Assembly (NCBI RefSeq): GCF_002197845.1
Contig: NZ_NIDE01000004.1
Location: 744,001 to 808,000, forward strand
DNA length: 64,000 nt
Origin: Fimbriiglobus ruber
Lineage (GTDB): Bacteria; Planctomycetota; Planctomycetia; Gemmatales; Gemmataceae
Reading direction: 5' to 3'
A model generated the notes under the pieces. The model did not search any database. It was not told where the DNA came from and saw only the letters and a program-made list of their open reading frames with translations. The first letter of the stretch is position 1. Each line of letters begins with the position of its first letter. Both the position numbers and the translations under genes were made by a program. Of the stretch, positions 1-8,760 are shown piece by piece.

Positions 1-1184
1 CCATGACCGTTGCGGTCGCCGTACCAGGCCGCGTCCGGGGCGAAGACCACCCAGCCGCGTTTGGCGAACGTGACGCCGAGCGGTTCCGCGCCGCCGTTCG
101 TGTTCGGGGCGAGCAACTGGCGGTGGTCGAAGCTTGATGAGTGCAGCCAGAGGATCGCCGGGGCGGGGGTCGTCCTCTTTTCGGGCAAGATCAACAGGGC
201 CGACATCTCGCCGTCCAGTCCGTTGTCGAGCATGATGCGGTCGAGACGAAAACCCGGTCGGATCTCTGCCGAGACGAGCCGCGCTTTTGGTTTGGCCGGG
301 CGAGTCGGCGTGTCGCCAAGAGCCGCGACGACTTTCGCTTTCACGTCTGGCCGTCGCGTGTTCCAGTTTTCTCGCGACGCGGGCACCGGGAACGTGGGAA
401 CGGTCATGTTTCGGAACACGTCCGGCACGGCGGCGTCCTGCGCGGCTTCCGCCTTGCGGTAGGCTGTCACTGCGTCGGGGCCGGAAGCCGGGGGCGTGAG
501 CCGTGGCGGGTTGAAGGCGTAGAGTTGCCGCTTGATGCAGTCGGCCACCGCGTCGGCGAGGCGGTCGTAGCCCGCGGGGGTGTAGTGCGTGCCGTCGGGG
601 CCGAGCAACGTGTCGGGGCCGCCATCCGCGACGATCCGGTGTAGGTCGTTGACCGGTACGCCCGCGGCCGTCATCGCCCGGATGGCGGCTTCGTTGTACG
701 TCTTGACATCCGCCTCGGTCCGATCGAACGCGGCTTTTCGGGCGGCGTGTCGGGCGTCAACAATAGGTGTTGTCGACGCGAAGACGACGTGCGGTGTCGC
801 GCCCTGTAACTTCGCCACGATCTCTTTCAGGTTCTTTTCGTACTTCTCGACGGGCACCTGATACTGCTTCGTTTTCTTGTCGAATTTCAGGTCGTGGAGG
901 CCGCAGTTGAAATGAACGACCGTCGGTTTGTTGGCGGCCGTCAGCCACTTGTCGAGCCCGGCCAGAGTGGACGGCGTGTCGGCGCAATTCTCTTGTCCTG
1001 GGTGGACGACGGTGGCAATTCCTTCAAGCTTCTTCGCCACCAGCGGGGCGTACCCGATGCGGATGGAATCGCCGAGGAGCAGAACCCGCGGGAGGTCGGC
1101 CGGAGGCTTCTGCGGCTGTTGAGCGCTGGCGAATACGGGAACCAAAAGGACGCCGACGAGGGCGAAGAGAACGTGACGGGTCAT
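1..1184 (-). CDS. Secreted GDSL esterase fused to alpha/beta hydrolase (partial, runs off left edge)
   Basis: Reading the minus strand from the ATG at 1184 gives 394 codons with no stop before the window edge, so the C-terminus is missing. Residues 1-21 form a signal peptide ending ASA. The SGNH/GDSL hydrolase part follows: LLLGDS (block I, Ser40), NCGLHD near residue 93 as a likely block III, and DGTHYTPAGY near 197-206 carrying the Asp/His pair. After about residue 280 a second domain begins, with ILWLHSS and GWVVFAPD resembling the start of dienelactone-hydrolase or acetylxylan-esterase folds. The product is probably an exported carbohydrate esterase. The domain calls rest on motifs only; the second domain's catalytic residues lie outside the window. 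Confidence 0.85.
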   Translation of the reverse strand, partial: MTRHVLFALVGVLLVPVFASAQQPQKPPADLPRVLLLGDSIRIGYAPLVAKKLEGIATVVHPGQENCADTPSTLAGLDKWLTAANKPTVVHFNCGLHDLKFDKKTKQYQVPVEKYEKNLKEIVAKLQGATPHVVFASTTPIVDARHAARKAAFDRTEADVKTYNEAAIRAMTAAGVPVNDLHRIVADGGPDTLLGPDGTHYTPAGYDRLADAVADCIKRQLYAFNPPRLTPPASGPDAVTAYRKAEAAQDAAVPDVFRNMTVPTFPVPASRENWNTRRPDVKAKVVAALGDTPTRPAKPKARLVSAEIRPGFRLDRIMLDNGLDGEMSALLILPEKRTTPAPAILWLHSSSFDHRQLLAPNTNGGAEPLGVTFAKRGWVVFAPDAAWYGDRNGH

Positions 1185-1334
1185 GGGCGCCTCGTTGGGG
1201 AAGTGGGATCTTGGCAGGTAGTGGCGTTGTAGGCTGGCGGCTGTGTTCGAGAAAGGTTCCGTTTATCGCCCGGCTCAGCGGTATGACCGGCTCTGAGACG
1301 GTGTCCGCCGCATCCTATGGTTGGCGTATCTTGC

Positions 1335-1760
1335 CTACAGCCCAAGTTCCTGAACGAAACTCGCAAAGTCCGGGGCGATAACGACCCAGTAATTCGGACC
1401 ATTATCACCGGGCCACTCCAGTTGGATCACCCGCGGATTGGCCGGGTCATTCTGGTAGTCGAGCAGGATCGGCGTGTCGGCTCCCAGTCCATAATCTCCG
1501 ATCGCGATTGCCGCTTCGGGCACCAGTTCGTGCAACGCGCCGAACTGGGAATAGAAGTCCTTTCCGCCACTCGCCACGGCTCGCGCTACCGTTTGGAATG
1601 GTGGGGCGAACAGGAAGATGCTCCGAAGTCGGCGGTTCCGATCTTCGGGTACGAATGAGTGGAGGTTCTGCTTTGATGCCTCTATTGCCGTCCGTGGCCA
1701 TCGTCCGTCGTCCAGCATCTCCAGCAAAAGGTTGGGGATCAACAGGCCATCGACGTGCAT
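1335..1760 (-). CDS. SMI1/KNR4 (SUKH)-like protein
   Basis: A 141-residue cytoplasmic protein without signal peptide. The second half (GDYGLGADTPILLDY, then a run of hydrophobic strands to WVVIAPDFASFVQELGL) has the pattern of the SMI1/KNR4 fold, where the conserved 'dfG.G...lld' segment sits before the C-terminal helix. In bacteria this family is often an immunity protein for polymorphic toxins, but no toxin gene is next to it, so the role is open. There are two adjacent ATGs at 1763 and 1760; AGGAGG lies one base from the first and four from the second, so 1760 is the better start. Confidence 0.6.
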   Translation of the reverse strand: MHVDGLLIPNLLLEMLDDGRWPRTAIEASKQNLHSFVPEDRNRRLRSIFLFAPPFQTVARAVASGGKDFYSQFGALHELVPEAAIAIGDYGLGADTPILLDYQNDPANPRVIQLEWPGDNGPNYWVVIAPDFASFVQELGL

Positions 1761-1889
1761 CATTCCTCCTCAACCAAACGCCCGACTGCGCACTCTTGCA
1801 GGCGAAGTCCGCTTCATCCGACTTCTATGCGTACCACGCCGCATCATCGGGCGAGGGTCGTACGTCTCCGAACCGAGTACCCTGGGCTA

Positions 1890-2525
1890 CTACCTGGAAA
1901 ACAACCGGACGGCTTTCACCGCGTACTGCAATCCGCTGCCGACTGTGGCCACCAGCATCGCGTACAGAAGCAGCGTTTGAACCGGGGTCAGGAACCGCAC
2001 CAGTTCCGCAGCGTCGGGGAGTTCGCGGAGGGTTTGCAGTAAGAAGACGCCGGTGATGACGGCGCTCTGGAGAACTGTTTTCAACTTCCCGAACCAGTCC
2101 GCCCCGAACTTCGCGCCGGCCGCTTCCACGATCCCGCGCAAGCCGGTGATGAGGAGTTCGCGGCAAACGACCACCGTAACCATCCACGGGGCGACGCCGG
2201 CCGTTTCGACGGGGATCAGGAATATGAACGCGCCGCCGATTAGCACTTTGTCCGTAAGCGGGTCGAGATTACGGCCTACGAGCGTGAGCTGGTTGAACCG
2301 GCGGGCCCACCAGCCGTCGAGCCAGTCGGTGAACATCGCGACGACGAAGACCGCCAGACCGACCGCCCACCAGCTATGGGCGATGCACGCGAAGAGAACG
2401 ATCGCCAGCGGGAGCCGGCTCAAGGAGAGCAGGTTTGGTACGTTCCAGAGGTACAGTTGTGATGTAGCGACTGAAGACGACATACGGGCCCGGTCCGAGT
2501 AGCGGGGAGACGACACCCCGCTCAT
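1890..2525 (-). CDS. pgsA: CDP-diacylglycerol-glycerol-3-phosphate 3-phosphatidyltransferase
   Basis: An integral membrane enzyme of 211 residues that makes phosphatidylglycerophosphate, the first step to phosphatidylglycerol and cardiolipin. The CDP-alcohol phosphatidyltransferase signature DGx2ARx8Gx3Dx3D is complete near residues 70-95 (DGWWAR, then G and DPLTD). At least four hydrophobic segments follow the family topology. The start is uncertain: ATG at 2525 gives a 14-residue polar extension, and ATG at 2483 (MSSSVATS) would be nearer the family norm; neither has a clear ribosome site. Another CDP-alcohol transferase is possible, but length and the NVPNLLSLSRLPLA N-terminus fit PgsA best. 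Confidence 0.85.
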   Translation of the reverse strand: MSGVSSPRYSDRARMSSSVATSQLYLWNVPNLLSLSRLPLAIVLFACIAHSWWAVGLAVFVVAMFTDWLDGWWARRFNQLTLVGRNLDPLTDKVLIGGAFIFLIPVETAGVAPWMVTVVVCRELLITGLRGIVEAAGAKFGADWFGKLKTVLQSAVITGVFLLQTLRELPDAAELVRFLTPVQTLLLYAMLVATVGSGLQYAVKAVRLFSR

Positions 2526-2587
2526 TGTGCGGACCGCGGCGCGAACGGCATTAGCGCATTCCGGGATCTATCTCGTCGGTTGGGCAA

Positions 2588-4006
2588 CTACGCTACCACG
2601 TCCTTGACCACGTTCCCGGCCACGTCGGTTAGGCGGAAGTCCCGGCCGGCGTACCGGTACGTCAGCTTCTCGTGGTTCAGGCCGAGCAGGTGCAAAATCG
2701 TCGCGTGGAAGTCGTGCGTGTGGACCCGCCCCGTCACGGCCGCGAAGCCGTGTTCGTCGGTCGCGCCGTAGGTGAGCCCGCCCTTTACGCCGCCCCCGGC
2801 GAGCCACGCGCTGAACCCCTTGTTGTTGTGGTCCCGCCCGTCCGTCCCCTGGGCGAACGGGGTGCGGCCGAACTCGCCGGACCAGACGACGAGCGTGTCT
2901 GCCAATAGCCCGCGCCGCTTGAGGTCCGCGAGCAAGCCCGCGATCGGCTTGTCGATCGCCGCGGTGTGACGGGCCAGGTCGGTCCGGAGGTTGCGGTGCT
3001 GGTCCCAGTTCCCGTGGGTCACTTCGACGTATCGCACCCCAGCCTCGACGAACCGCCGGGCGAGCAAGCACTGGCGGCCAAAGTCGTCGGTGCCCGTTCC
3101 GCCGACGCCGTAAAGGGCCATCGTTTCCTTCGTTTCGCCGGACAGGTCCATGACCTTCGGCACGTCCCGCTGCATGCGAAACGCCAGCTCATACGATTCG
3201 ATCACGCCCTCGACCTGCGGGTTCACCTGATCGCGTTCGAGACGTTCCTTGTTAAGCGCCTGGACGAAATCGAGCTGCGACCGCTGGGCGTCCGGCCCGA
3301 GTCGCGGGTTGGCGATGTTACTGAGCTTGGCGCTGGAGACCGATCGCCCTTCGTTGCCGATCCGGGTGCCCTGGTAGATGGCCGGCAGGAACGCGCTACC
3401 ATAATTCTGGGCGCCGCCGTTGCCGGTCGGCGGGTTGACGCTCACGAACCCGGGCAGGTTCTGGTTTTCGGTACCGAGTCCGTAGAGCGTCCACGCCCCG
3501 AGCGACGGGCGGACGAATTGCGACGTGCCGGTGTGGAGCTGGAGGAAGGCTTGCGGGTGGGCGGGGACGTTGGTGTGCATGCCGTTCAGGACGCACATCT
3601 CGTCCGCGTGGGCGCCGAGTTCCGGGAAAAGCTCGCTCATCCAGAGCCCGCTCTTGCCGTGCTTCTTGAACTTCCAGGGCGACCCCAACAGCTTGCCGGC
3701 GAACGCCCCGCGGCCCGTGCCGGACGGCGGTGCCTTGCCGTCGTCGGCCGTCAGCCGGGGCTTGTGGTCGAAGGTGTCGACGTGGCTCGGTCCGCCGGTC
3801 ATGCACAGGAAGATGACCCGCTTGGCCTTGGCGGCGAAGTGCGGCGGCTTCGCGGCGAGCGGGTTCGGTTTCGTGACCTCCGCGTCGCGGGCGGCCGCCT
3901 CCTGCGCGGCGAGCCCGGCGAACGCGAGATACCCGAACCCACACGTCCCGAGTTGGAGCGCGGTGCGGCGGGACACATGATCGGGCGTAACGGCGTAACG
4001 GATCAT
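2588..4006 (-). CDS. DUF1501 protein with twin-arginine signal
   Basis: A 472-residue exported protein of the DUF1501 family, related to the alkaline phosphatase/sulfatase superfamily. The N-terminus has SRRTALQ, a twin-arginine type signal, followed by a hydrophobic stretch. Typical family segments are visible: VIFLCMTGGPSHVDTFDHKP (metal-binding Asp and His), WDQH and VVWSGEFGRTPFAQG, and GRDHN. It lies directly downstream of the PSD1 gene (4144-6918) in the same direction, the standard planctomycete pairing of unknown physiological role, possibly in breakdown of complex polymers. The two are separated only by a 95-bp dispersed inverted repeat. Confidence 0.9.
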   Translation of the reverse strand: MIRYAVTPDHVSRRTALQLGTCGFGYLAFAGLAAQEAAARDAEVTKPNPLAAKPPHFAAKAKRVIFLCMTGGPSHVDTFDHKPRLTADDGKAPPSGTGRGAFAGKLLGSPWKFKKHGKSGLWMSELFPELGAHADEMCVLNGMHTNVPAHPQAFLQLHTGTSQFVRPSLGAWTLYGLGTENQNLPGFVSVNPPTGNGGAQNYGSAFLPAIYQGTRIGNEGRSVSSAKLSNIANPRLGPDAQRSQLDFVQALNKERLERDQVNPQVEGVIESYELAFRMQRDVPKVMDLSGETKETMALYGVGGTGTDDFGRQCLLARRFVEAGVRYVEVTHGNWDQHRNLRTDLARHTAAIDKPIAGLLADLKRRGLLADTLVVWSGEFGRTPFAQGTDGRDHNNKGFSAWLAGGGVKGGLTYGATDEHGFAAVTGRVHTHDFHATILHLLGLNHEKLTYRYAGRDFRLTDVAGNVVKDVVA

Positions 4007-4041
4007 GGCATTATCACCGGGTAAAAGTGCGATTGATTTTT

Positions 4042-4136
4042 TCGCCGCAGATGAACGCCGATAAACGCGGATCAGAAAAGATCAAAATCTAATCTGTATT
4101 TTCTGATCCGCGTTTATCGGCGTTCATCTGCGGCGA
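4042..4136. repeat. Dispersed inverted repeat, 38-bp arms (family A)
   Basis: Arms 4042-4079 and 4099-4136 are exact reverse complements with a 19-base spacer. Each arm reads from CGCCGCAGATGAACGC towards GCGGATCAG. A single arm of the same family recurs at 46884-46918 with one mismatch in 35. The element lies between the PSD1 and DUF1501 genes, so it could also act as a transcription terminator or mRNA-processing hairpin. Confidence 0.9.
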
Positions 4137-4143
4137 ACACTTC

Positions 4144-6918
4144 TTAATCCACGTAACGGAATTCGGCTGTCGCGAAGAGCGCTTGCGAGAATGCGGCCCA
4201 GGCGGCTTTCTCTGCTTCGGTCGCGGACTTCCGCCCCTTGCCGCTGTCGCGGGCGAAGGAGTCGATGAACGTCGTGGCGGCCGTCGCTTCGGTCGGGGTC
4301 GGCGATCGGCCGAAGGTCAAGCGGAACGCGGCGTCAACCCGCTCGGTCGGGGATTGATAGCGGCCCAGGAGCCGGGTCGCGGTCTTCTCGGCCAATTTCA
4401 TGACCGACGGGTTGTTCATCAGGAACAGACCCTGCGAGGGCACGGATGTATCATCGCGAGCGCCGGTCACGAGGCTCGGCTCCGCGAAGTCGAACAATTC
4501 CAGCACCTCGGGTACCTGCCCGCGGACGATCGGTAAGTAAACCGAGCGGTGGTTCGTTTCGGCCATCACGGCCATTCCGCCACCGCGGTTCAGTACCTGC
4601 ACCGGGCCTTCGAACCGACCCACGGGCGAGCCGTTGGCCGGCGTTATGTCGAGCTGCCCGGCAACCGCCAGCATCGCGTCGCGGACGGACTCGGCCCCGA
4701 GCCGGCGCTTGCTCATCCGCCACACGTAGACGTTGTCCGGGTCCGTCGCCGCGTTCTTCGCGTCGTAGGTCGAACTCATCTGATACGCATGGCTCAACAC
4801 GATGCCGCGGATGAGTTTCTTCGTTGACCACCCGTGTTCCATCAACGATAACGCCAGGTAATCGAGCAGCTCTGGGTGGCTCGGGGGTTGGCCGGTGGTG
4901 CCGAAGTTGTCCGGCGAGCTGACGATTCCGCGGCCGAACAGGTGCAGCCAAACGCGGTTGGCCCAGACCCGGGCGGTGAGCGGGTTGTCCTTGGACGCCA
5001 CCCACTGCGCCAACTCGCGGCGGCCGCTGCCGTTCTTGACGGGCGGCGTGTGGACCGTGTTCACGACTTGTAAAAACCCGCGGGAAACGATTTCGCCCGG
5101 CTTCTCGGGCTCGCCGCGGGTGTACACTGGGCTGTCCCGCGGCGCCATCTTGTCGCCGACACCCATCGCCTGTTTCTTCGGGCTCCCGTCCGCCTCGAAG
5201 TGGCTCAGCTGCTTTTCGAGGATGGCGATCTGGTTATTGATTCCCACGAGACGGATTGGCGGCTGCTTGTCTTTGCGGGCTTGCTCGCGGGCCTCGTCAC
5301 GCTCTTTCTTCAGGTCATCGACCCGCTTTTTGAGGAAGCCTTGCTCCGTCTTGGACAGGACGAGGCCAGCCGGTACGTCGGCGCCGGTCGGGAGGTCGAT
5401 GAGGGAGGCGTTTTGACGAAAGACTCCGCCTTGCGGGATGCCGAACTTGGTCTCGGTGCTGGTGAAGATGCCGGCCAGGGCGTAGTAGTCATGGGTTGGG
5501 ATTGGGTCGAATTTGTGGTCGTGGCAGCGGGCACACGCGACCGTCATCCCGAGCATCCCCTGGCTGAACGCGTCGATCTGCTCGTCCGCTACATCGAGCC
5601 GGAAGTGGAGCGGATTGGGTTCGTTGTGCGACTTCGGCCCAACAGCAAGGTATCCCGTCGCGATCAGCTGTTCGGCCTTCTCGGCATCATCCTTTGCGGG
5701 AATCAGGTCGCCCGCAAGTTGTTCCCGCAAGAAGCGGGCGTACGGCTTGTCTTTGTTGAACGCCTGGATCACGTAATCGCGGTACCGCCAGGCGTGCGGG
5801 TAAACGATGTTTTGCTCTTTCCCGCTCGATTCGGCGTACCGGGCCACGTCGAGCCAGTGCCGGCCCCACGTTTCACCGAAAGCCGGAGACGCGAGGAGGC
5901 GGTCGACGACCTTTGCGAACGCGTTCGGCGAGTTGTCGTTCAGGAACTCGTCCAGTTCTTCCGGCGTCGGTGGGAGGCCGGTCAGGTCGAAGGTGACGCG
6001 GCGTAAAATCGCCCGTTTGTCCGCGTCCGAGGCCGGGGTAAGCCCTTTCTCTTCGAGTTTGGCCAGGAGGAACCGGTCGGCGTCCGTTTTCGGCCACGCC
6101 ACATTTTTCACCGCCGGAACCGCGGCCGCCTTCGGCGGTTGGAACGCCCAGTGGGTTCGCCCTTGCTCGATGTCGATGGCCGCGTTCGCGTTTTTCGCAC
6201 CGGCCTTGCCCCGCGGGTCCGGTGCGCCCATCGCGATCCATTTCTCGAAGTCGGCGATCGTGTCTTCGGTCAGCTTCTCTTTCGGCGGCATCTGGGCGGA
6301 GTTATCGGTTCCGCGAAGTGCGTGAATCAACAGACTCTTTTTCGGCGCCCCGGGAACCAGCGCGGGGCCGCTTTCGCCGCCCTTCCGCAATCCGGCCCGG
6401 GTGTCGAGCGTGAGCCCACCTTTAATCTTCTCAGCACTTTCGGAGTGGCACGAGTAGCACTTCCCGACAAGGACGGGGCGAATCTTCTTCTCGAAGAACG
6501 CAACTTGTTCGGCCGTCGGCTCTTTCGTGGCTTCGGCGTTGTTCTTAGGCGTGGGGGCCGGTTCGGTTTTGCCCTTGAGACTGCCACCCTTGTTCGGGGT
6601 GTCGTTGTCTTTCTTGGGGCCCAGGTCGGCGAGTTTCTTGAACTCGTCCAGCGTCAGGAACCCGTCGCCGTCTGCGTCGAGCCGCTTGAACAGGAAATCT
6701 TTCGCCTTCGGTTGGGCTTTGATTCGGGGTGCTGATTGGACGAACTGGTTGAATTCCTCGTGGGACAGTTTCCCGTCCCCGTTCGCGTCGAATTTCTTGA
6801 ATGCGGCTTCGAGGCCCGGTCGCTTTGGCGTGTCTTCGGCGCGGCCCGCTCCCACAGCGAGCGTCAGTCCGACAGCCAGGGCGAATAGTGCGGCGGCCAG
6901 CGGCAGGTGTCGGGGCAT
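4144..6918 (-). CDS. PSD1 (DUF1549/DUF1553) cytochrome-like protein with EF-hands
   Basis: A 924-residue secreted protein with signal peptide 1-27. Two EF-hand loops (44-55 and 81-92, both DxDGDGxLxxxE type) precede a Planctomycete cytochrome C module with CYSCH at 154-158. DUF1549 follows (WGRHWLDVARYAESSG) with a second haem-like site CARCHDHKFDPI, and DUF1553 ends the protein (NPLTARVWANRVW, PPSHPELLDYLA, SMFNNP-like LFLMNNP). It is cotranscribed with the DUF1501 gene downstream. A GTG at 6927 is possible, but the ATG at 6918 has AGGTG at good spacing. Calcium-binding domains in front of the haem module are a common variant in this group. Confidence 0.92.
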   Translation of the reverse strand: MPRHLPLAAALFALAVGLTLAVGAGRAEDTPKRPGLEAAFKKFDANGDGKLSHEEFNQFVQSAPRIKAQPKAKDFLFKRLDADGDGFLTLDEFKKLADLGPKKDNDTPNKGGSLKGKTEPAPTPKNNAEATKEPTAEQVAFFEKKIRPVLVGKCYSCHSESAEKIKGGLTLDTRAGLRKGGESGPALVPGAPKKSLLIHALRGTDNSAQMPPKEKLTEDTIADFEKWIAMGAPDPRGKAGAKNANAAIDIEQGRTHWAFQPPKAAAVPAVKNVAWPKTDADRFLLAKLEEKGLTPASDADKRAILRRVTFDLTGLPPTPEELDEFLNDNSPNAFAKVVDRLLASPAFGETWGRHWLDVARYAESSGKEQNIVYPHAWRYRDYVIQAFNKDKPYARFLREQLAGDLIPAKDDAEKAEQLIATGYLAVGPKSHNEPNPLHFRLDVADEQIDAFSQGMLGMTVACARCHDHKFDPIPTHDYYALAGIFTSTETKFGIPQGGVFRQNASLIDLPTGADVPAGLVLSKTEQGFLKKRVDDLKKERDEAREQARKDKQPPIRLVGINNQIAILEKQLSHFEADGSPKKQAMGVGDKMAPRDSPVYTRGEPEKPGEIVSRGFLQVVNTVHTPPVKNGSGRRELAQWVASKDNPLTARVWANRVWLHLFGRGIVSSPDNFGTTGQPPSHPELLDYLALSLMEHGWSTKKLIRGIVLSHAYQMSSTYDAKNAATDPDNVYVWRMSKRRLGAESVRDAMLAVAGQLDITPANGSPVGRFEGPVQVLNRGGGMAVMAETNHRSVYLPIVRGQVPEVLELFDFAEPSLVTGARDDTSVPSQGLFLMNNPSVMKLAEKTATRLLGRYQSPTERVDAAFRLTFGRSPTPTEATAATTFIDSFARDSGKGRKSATEAEKAAWAAFSQALFATAEFRYVD

Positions 6919-7111
6919 GTCGGGCACCTCATGCGGACGACTTATGGATGAACCGGAGTTACGGAATCCGCGGTGACAAAATCATGAGAGCGGGAGAGGA
7001 AACTCACTCTCGAAATCATACCTCGCGGAATCGGCCCCGGATTCATGACAATTTGATTGGTAACAGATTGAACCCCGTTCCGCTCCAACCGGACCGCGCC
7101 GACCGCTTCTC

Positions 7112-7420
7112 TCATGCGGGTTCCAGAATTTGCAGCGTGACCCGTTGCACCAACCCTACCACGCGCTGGCGGTACTCGGCCATGTGCGGCGCCTTCGAGT
7201 GAGCCTGGAGGGCTTCCAGACTGGCCCACTTCTCGACCACCATGAGTACGTCCGGGCGGACGGGAGCCTGGACCGCGATCGGGGTGACGGCGTCCACCGC
7301 CGGCCCGTATTCGATGCACCCCTCTTCCGCGCGAACGAGGGGGACGAGACGATGGAACTCCGCCAGCAACTCGGCCCGCCGGCCGGCGGCCACTTCGATC
7401 GTCGCGATAACGTGCAACAC
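7112..7420 (-). CDS. Antibiotic biosynthesis monooxygenase (ABM) family, quinol monooxygenase-like
   Basis: A 102-residue protein with the ABM ferredoxin-like fold pattern: LHVIATIEVAAGRRAELLAEF, then GCIEYGP and VVEKWASLEALQAHSKAPHM. Members are small cofactor-free monooxygenases or haem-degrading enzymes; YgiN-like quinol monooxygenase is the nearest general type. The start is a GTG at 7420 with AGGAGA five bases upstream. It is a single gene, divergent from the tiny basic gene at 7595. Confidence 0.85.
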   Translation of the reverse strand: MLHVIATIEVAAGRRAELLAEFHRLVPLVRAEEGCIEYGPAVDAVTPIAVQAPVRPDVLMVVEKWASLEALQAHSKAPHMAEYRQRVVGLVQRVTLQILEPA

Positions 7421-7594
7421 GGCTTTCTCCTGTTTACGGGCGGGGAATGAACAGGGAAATGGTATTGGAACGGCACACAGGTTGGCGAAGAGAGTGGATG
7501 GCGTGAAGGCGAACCCCTTGTCGGATCGTGGCTGGCGCTTATGATGTTCTTTCTCGAAAATTCCGAATCATGCGTTGGAACCGAGGAGTGGATC

Positions 7595-7678
7595 ATGGGG
7601 CGGCGCCGGGGCAGTGGACGACGCAAGGTTGGGCGCAAGAAACGGCGGATGCGGTCGCGGATTCGCCACCGCAAGTAA
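7595..7678 (+). CDS. 27-residue very basic protein, mS38/AURKAIP1-COX24-like ribosomal peptide candidate
   Basis: An ATG at 7595 opens a 27-codon frame ending TAA at 7678, with GAGGAG six bases upstream. The product is almost all Arg, Lys and Gly and contains VGRKKRRMRSRIRHRK. That resembles the short Arg/Lys-rich C-terminal domain of mitochondrial mS38 (AURKAIP1/COX24), which is annotated as stand-alone peptides in several bacterial phyla. The strong ribosome site, complete use of basic codons and a hairpin just downstream support a real gene too short for usual gene callers. Function as a ribosomal-subunit peptide is inference from composition and partial motif similarity. Confidence 0.65.
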   Translation: MGRRRGSGRRKVGRKKRRMRSRIRHRK

Positions 7679-7710
7679 CCGCCCGCCGGACCGTCGCGTA
7701 CAACAAAAAC

Positions 7711-7766
7711 GGGGTTTCACGACACCTACCATCTGGCGGCGTCGTGAAATCCCGTGCGGGTTTTAC
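7711..7766 (+). terminator. Hairpin downstream of the 27-residue gene, probable terminator
   Basis: A 13-base stem (7711-7723 with 7741-7753, one G-T pair) with a 17-base loop follows the tiny gene by 32 bases. A short TTTT lies at 7761-7764. The T-run is eight bases from the stem, so termination is plausible rather than certain. Confidence 0.45.
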
Positions 7767-7913
7767 GGCTCTGTTAATCGCGAGATGCCGTCGGGCTTGT
7801 GCGCGCCTGGTTGCGCTTGGTGATCGGCTTTGCCGATTGTTCCGTGGGCCATCTCTTCGCAAAACACGTCTGAAATATGCGATTGATGGGGTGTTGCGCA
7901 AATTGCGGCCGAA

Positions 7914-8072
7914 TCACCGCGGAACCTGACTACGCCCTCTGAAGCGCGTGACCTCATCAAGCCCGCGAGTCACATCCGGCCGCCGCTCGTCGGGCACGAG
8001 TGGGAGCGAAACCGCGGCGGCCCGTCGGTCGCCCCGAAAGGCCGCTTCCAGGAGTCGGGTGGCCAGGGTCAT
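7914..8072 (-). CDS. Small hypothetical protein coupled to DUF4058 gene
   Basis: A 52-residue frame whose ATG overlaps the stop of the upstream DUF4058 gene as ATGA (8069-8072), the usual sign of translational coupling. The product begins MTLATRLLEAAFRGDRR and is mixed in charge, with no membrane segment or known motif. No family is recognised. The overlap is the main evidence; coding status is not certain. Confidence 0.45.
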   Translation of the reverse strand: MTLATRLLEAAFRGDRRAAAVSLPLVPDERRPDVTRGLDEVTRFRGRSQVPR

Positions 8073-8737
8073 CGGACGCCTAAGTCGTCGCAGGTCTTTT
8101 CGTAGCTCCGTTCCAGATCTAACGGCACCACCCGCGCCGGCGCCAGCCATAGCGGTAGCGTGGGCAGCGGTTGGCCCACCGTCAGGGTGTGCGACCAAGT
8201 CTCCAGCAGCGCCCGGCGTTCGCCGAGCAGCCAGCGGCACGACGCGGCGTAGGTCGCGGGGGGTTCGGCACTCAGCGTCGGGTCCGACTGACCGAGGAAC
8301 GCCATCAGTTCCGCGTACAAGTTGAACTGGCGGACCGTCACCACGTCCACGATGCTGACCGATACCCCTTTCCGCAGCAGGGCGGCGCACTTGCCGACAA
8401 AAGCGTTTCGCTTCTCCTGTCGGTCCTTGTTCGCCGGGCTGACCAACTCGATGACCGCCACCAGCGTGCGGCCACGGTCGGCGTCGTAGACGCGGACCTC
8501 GTACTCGTCGTCGTCCGGGATCTCGGTCTCGATGGCCAGGCTCGGCTCGGCTGCGGTCCAGGCGGCCGTGGGGGTCGGACCGAGGGAGGGTCCGGCATGC
8601 ACCTTCGGCCCAGATACGTACTCTGGCGGCAGTTGTGTCTTCAGTTGCTGAACTATGACCATCGGCCAGCCGCCGTGGATCTCTTCCCAGGAAACCTGGC
8701 GGCTGACTGGCGGGCGGAAATGATCGCGAAGCGGCAT
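8069..8737 (-). CDS. DUF4058 family protein
   Basis: A 222-residue cytoplasmic protein of DUF4058, a family frequent in Gemmataceae and cyanobacteria whose function is unknown. The N-terminus MPLRDHFRPPVSRQVSWEE, the HGGWPMVIVQQL segment and the central VAVIELVSPANKD (a PD-(D/E)XK-like E...E.K pattern) are typical. The upstream extension of the open frame is Arg-rich and lacks the family pattern; the ATG at 8737 has GGAGG close upstream and fits the family N-terminus. The core resembles restriction-endonuclease-like folds such as Uma2, but catalysis is not shown. Confidence 0.85.
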   Translation of the reverse strand: MPLRDHFRPPVSRQVSWEEIHGGWPMVIVQQLKTQLPPEYVSGPKVHAGPSLGPTPTAAWTAAEPSLAIETEIPDDDEYEVRVYDADRGRTLVAVIELVSPANKDRQEKRNAFVGKCAALLRKGVSVSIVDVVTVRQFNLYAELMAFLGQSDPTLSAEPPATYAASCRWLLGERRALLETWSHTLTVGQPLPTLPLWLAPARVVPLDLERSYEKTCDDLGVR

Positions 8738-8760
8738 GATGCTTTCCTCCGTCGGCCATT

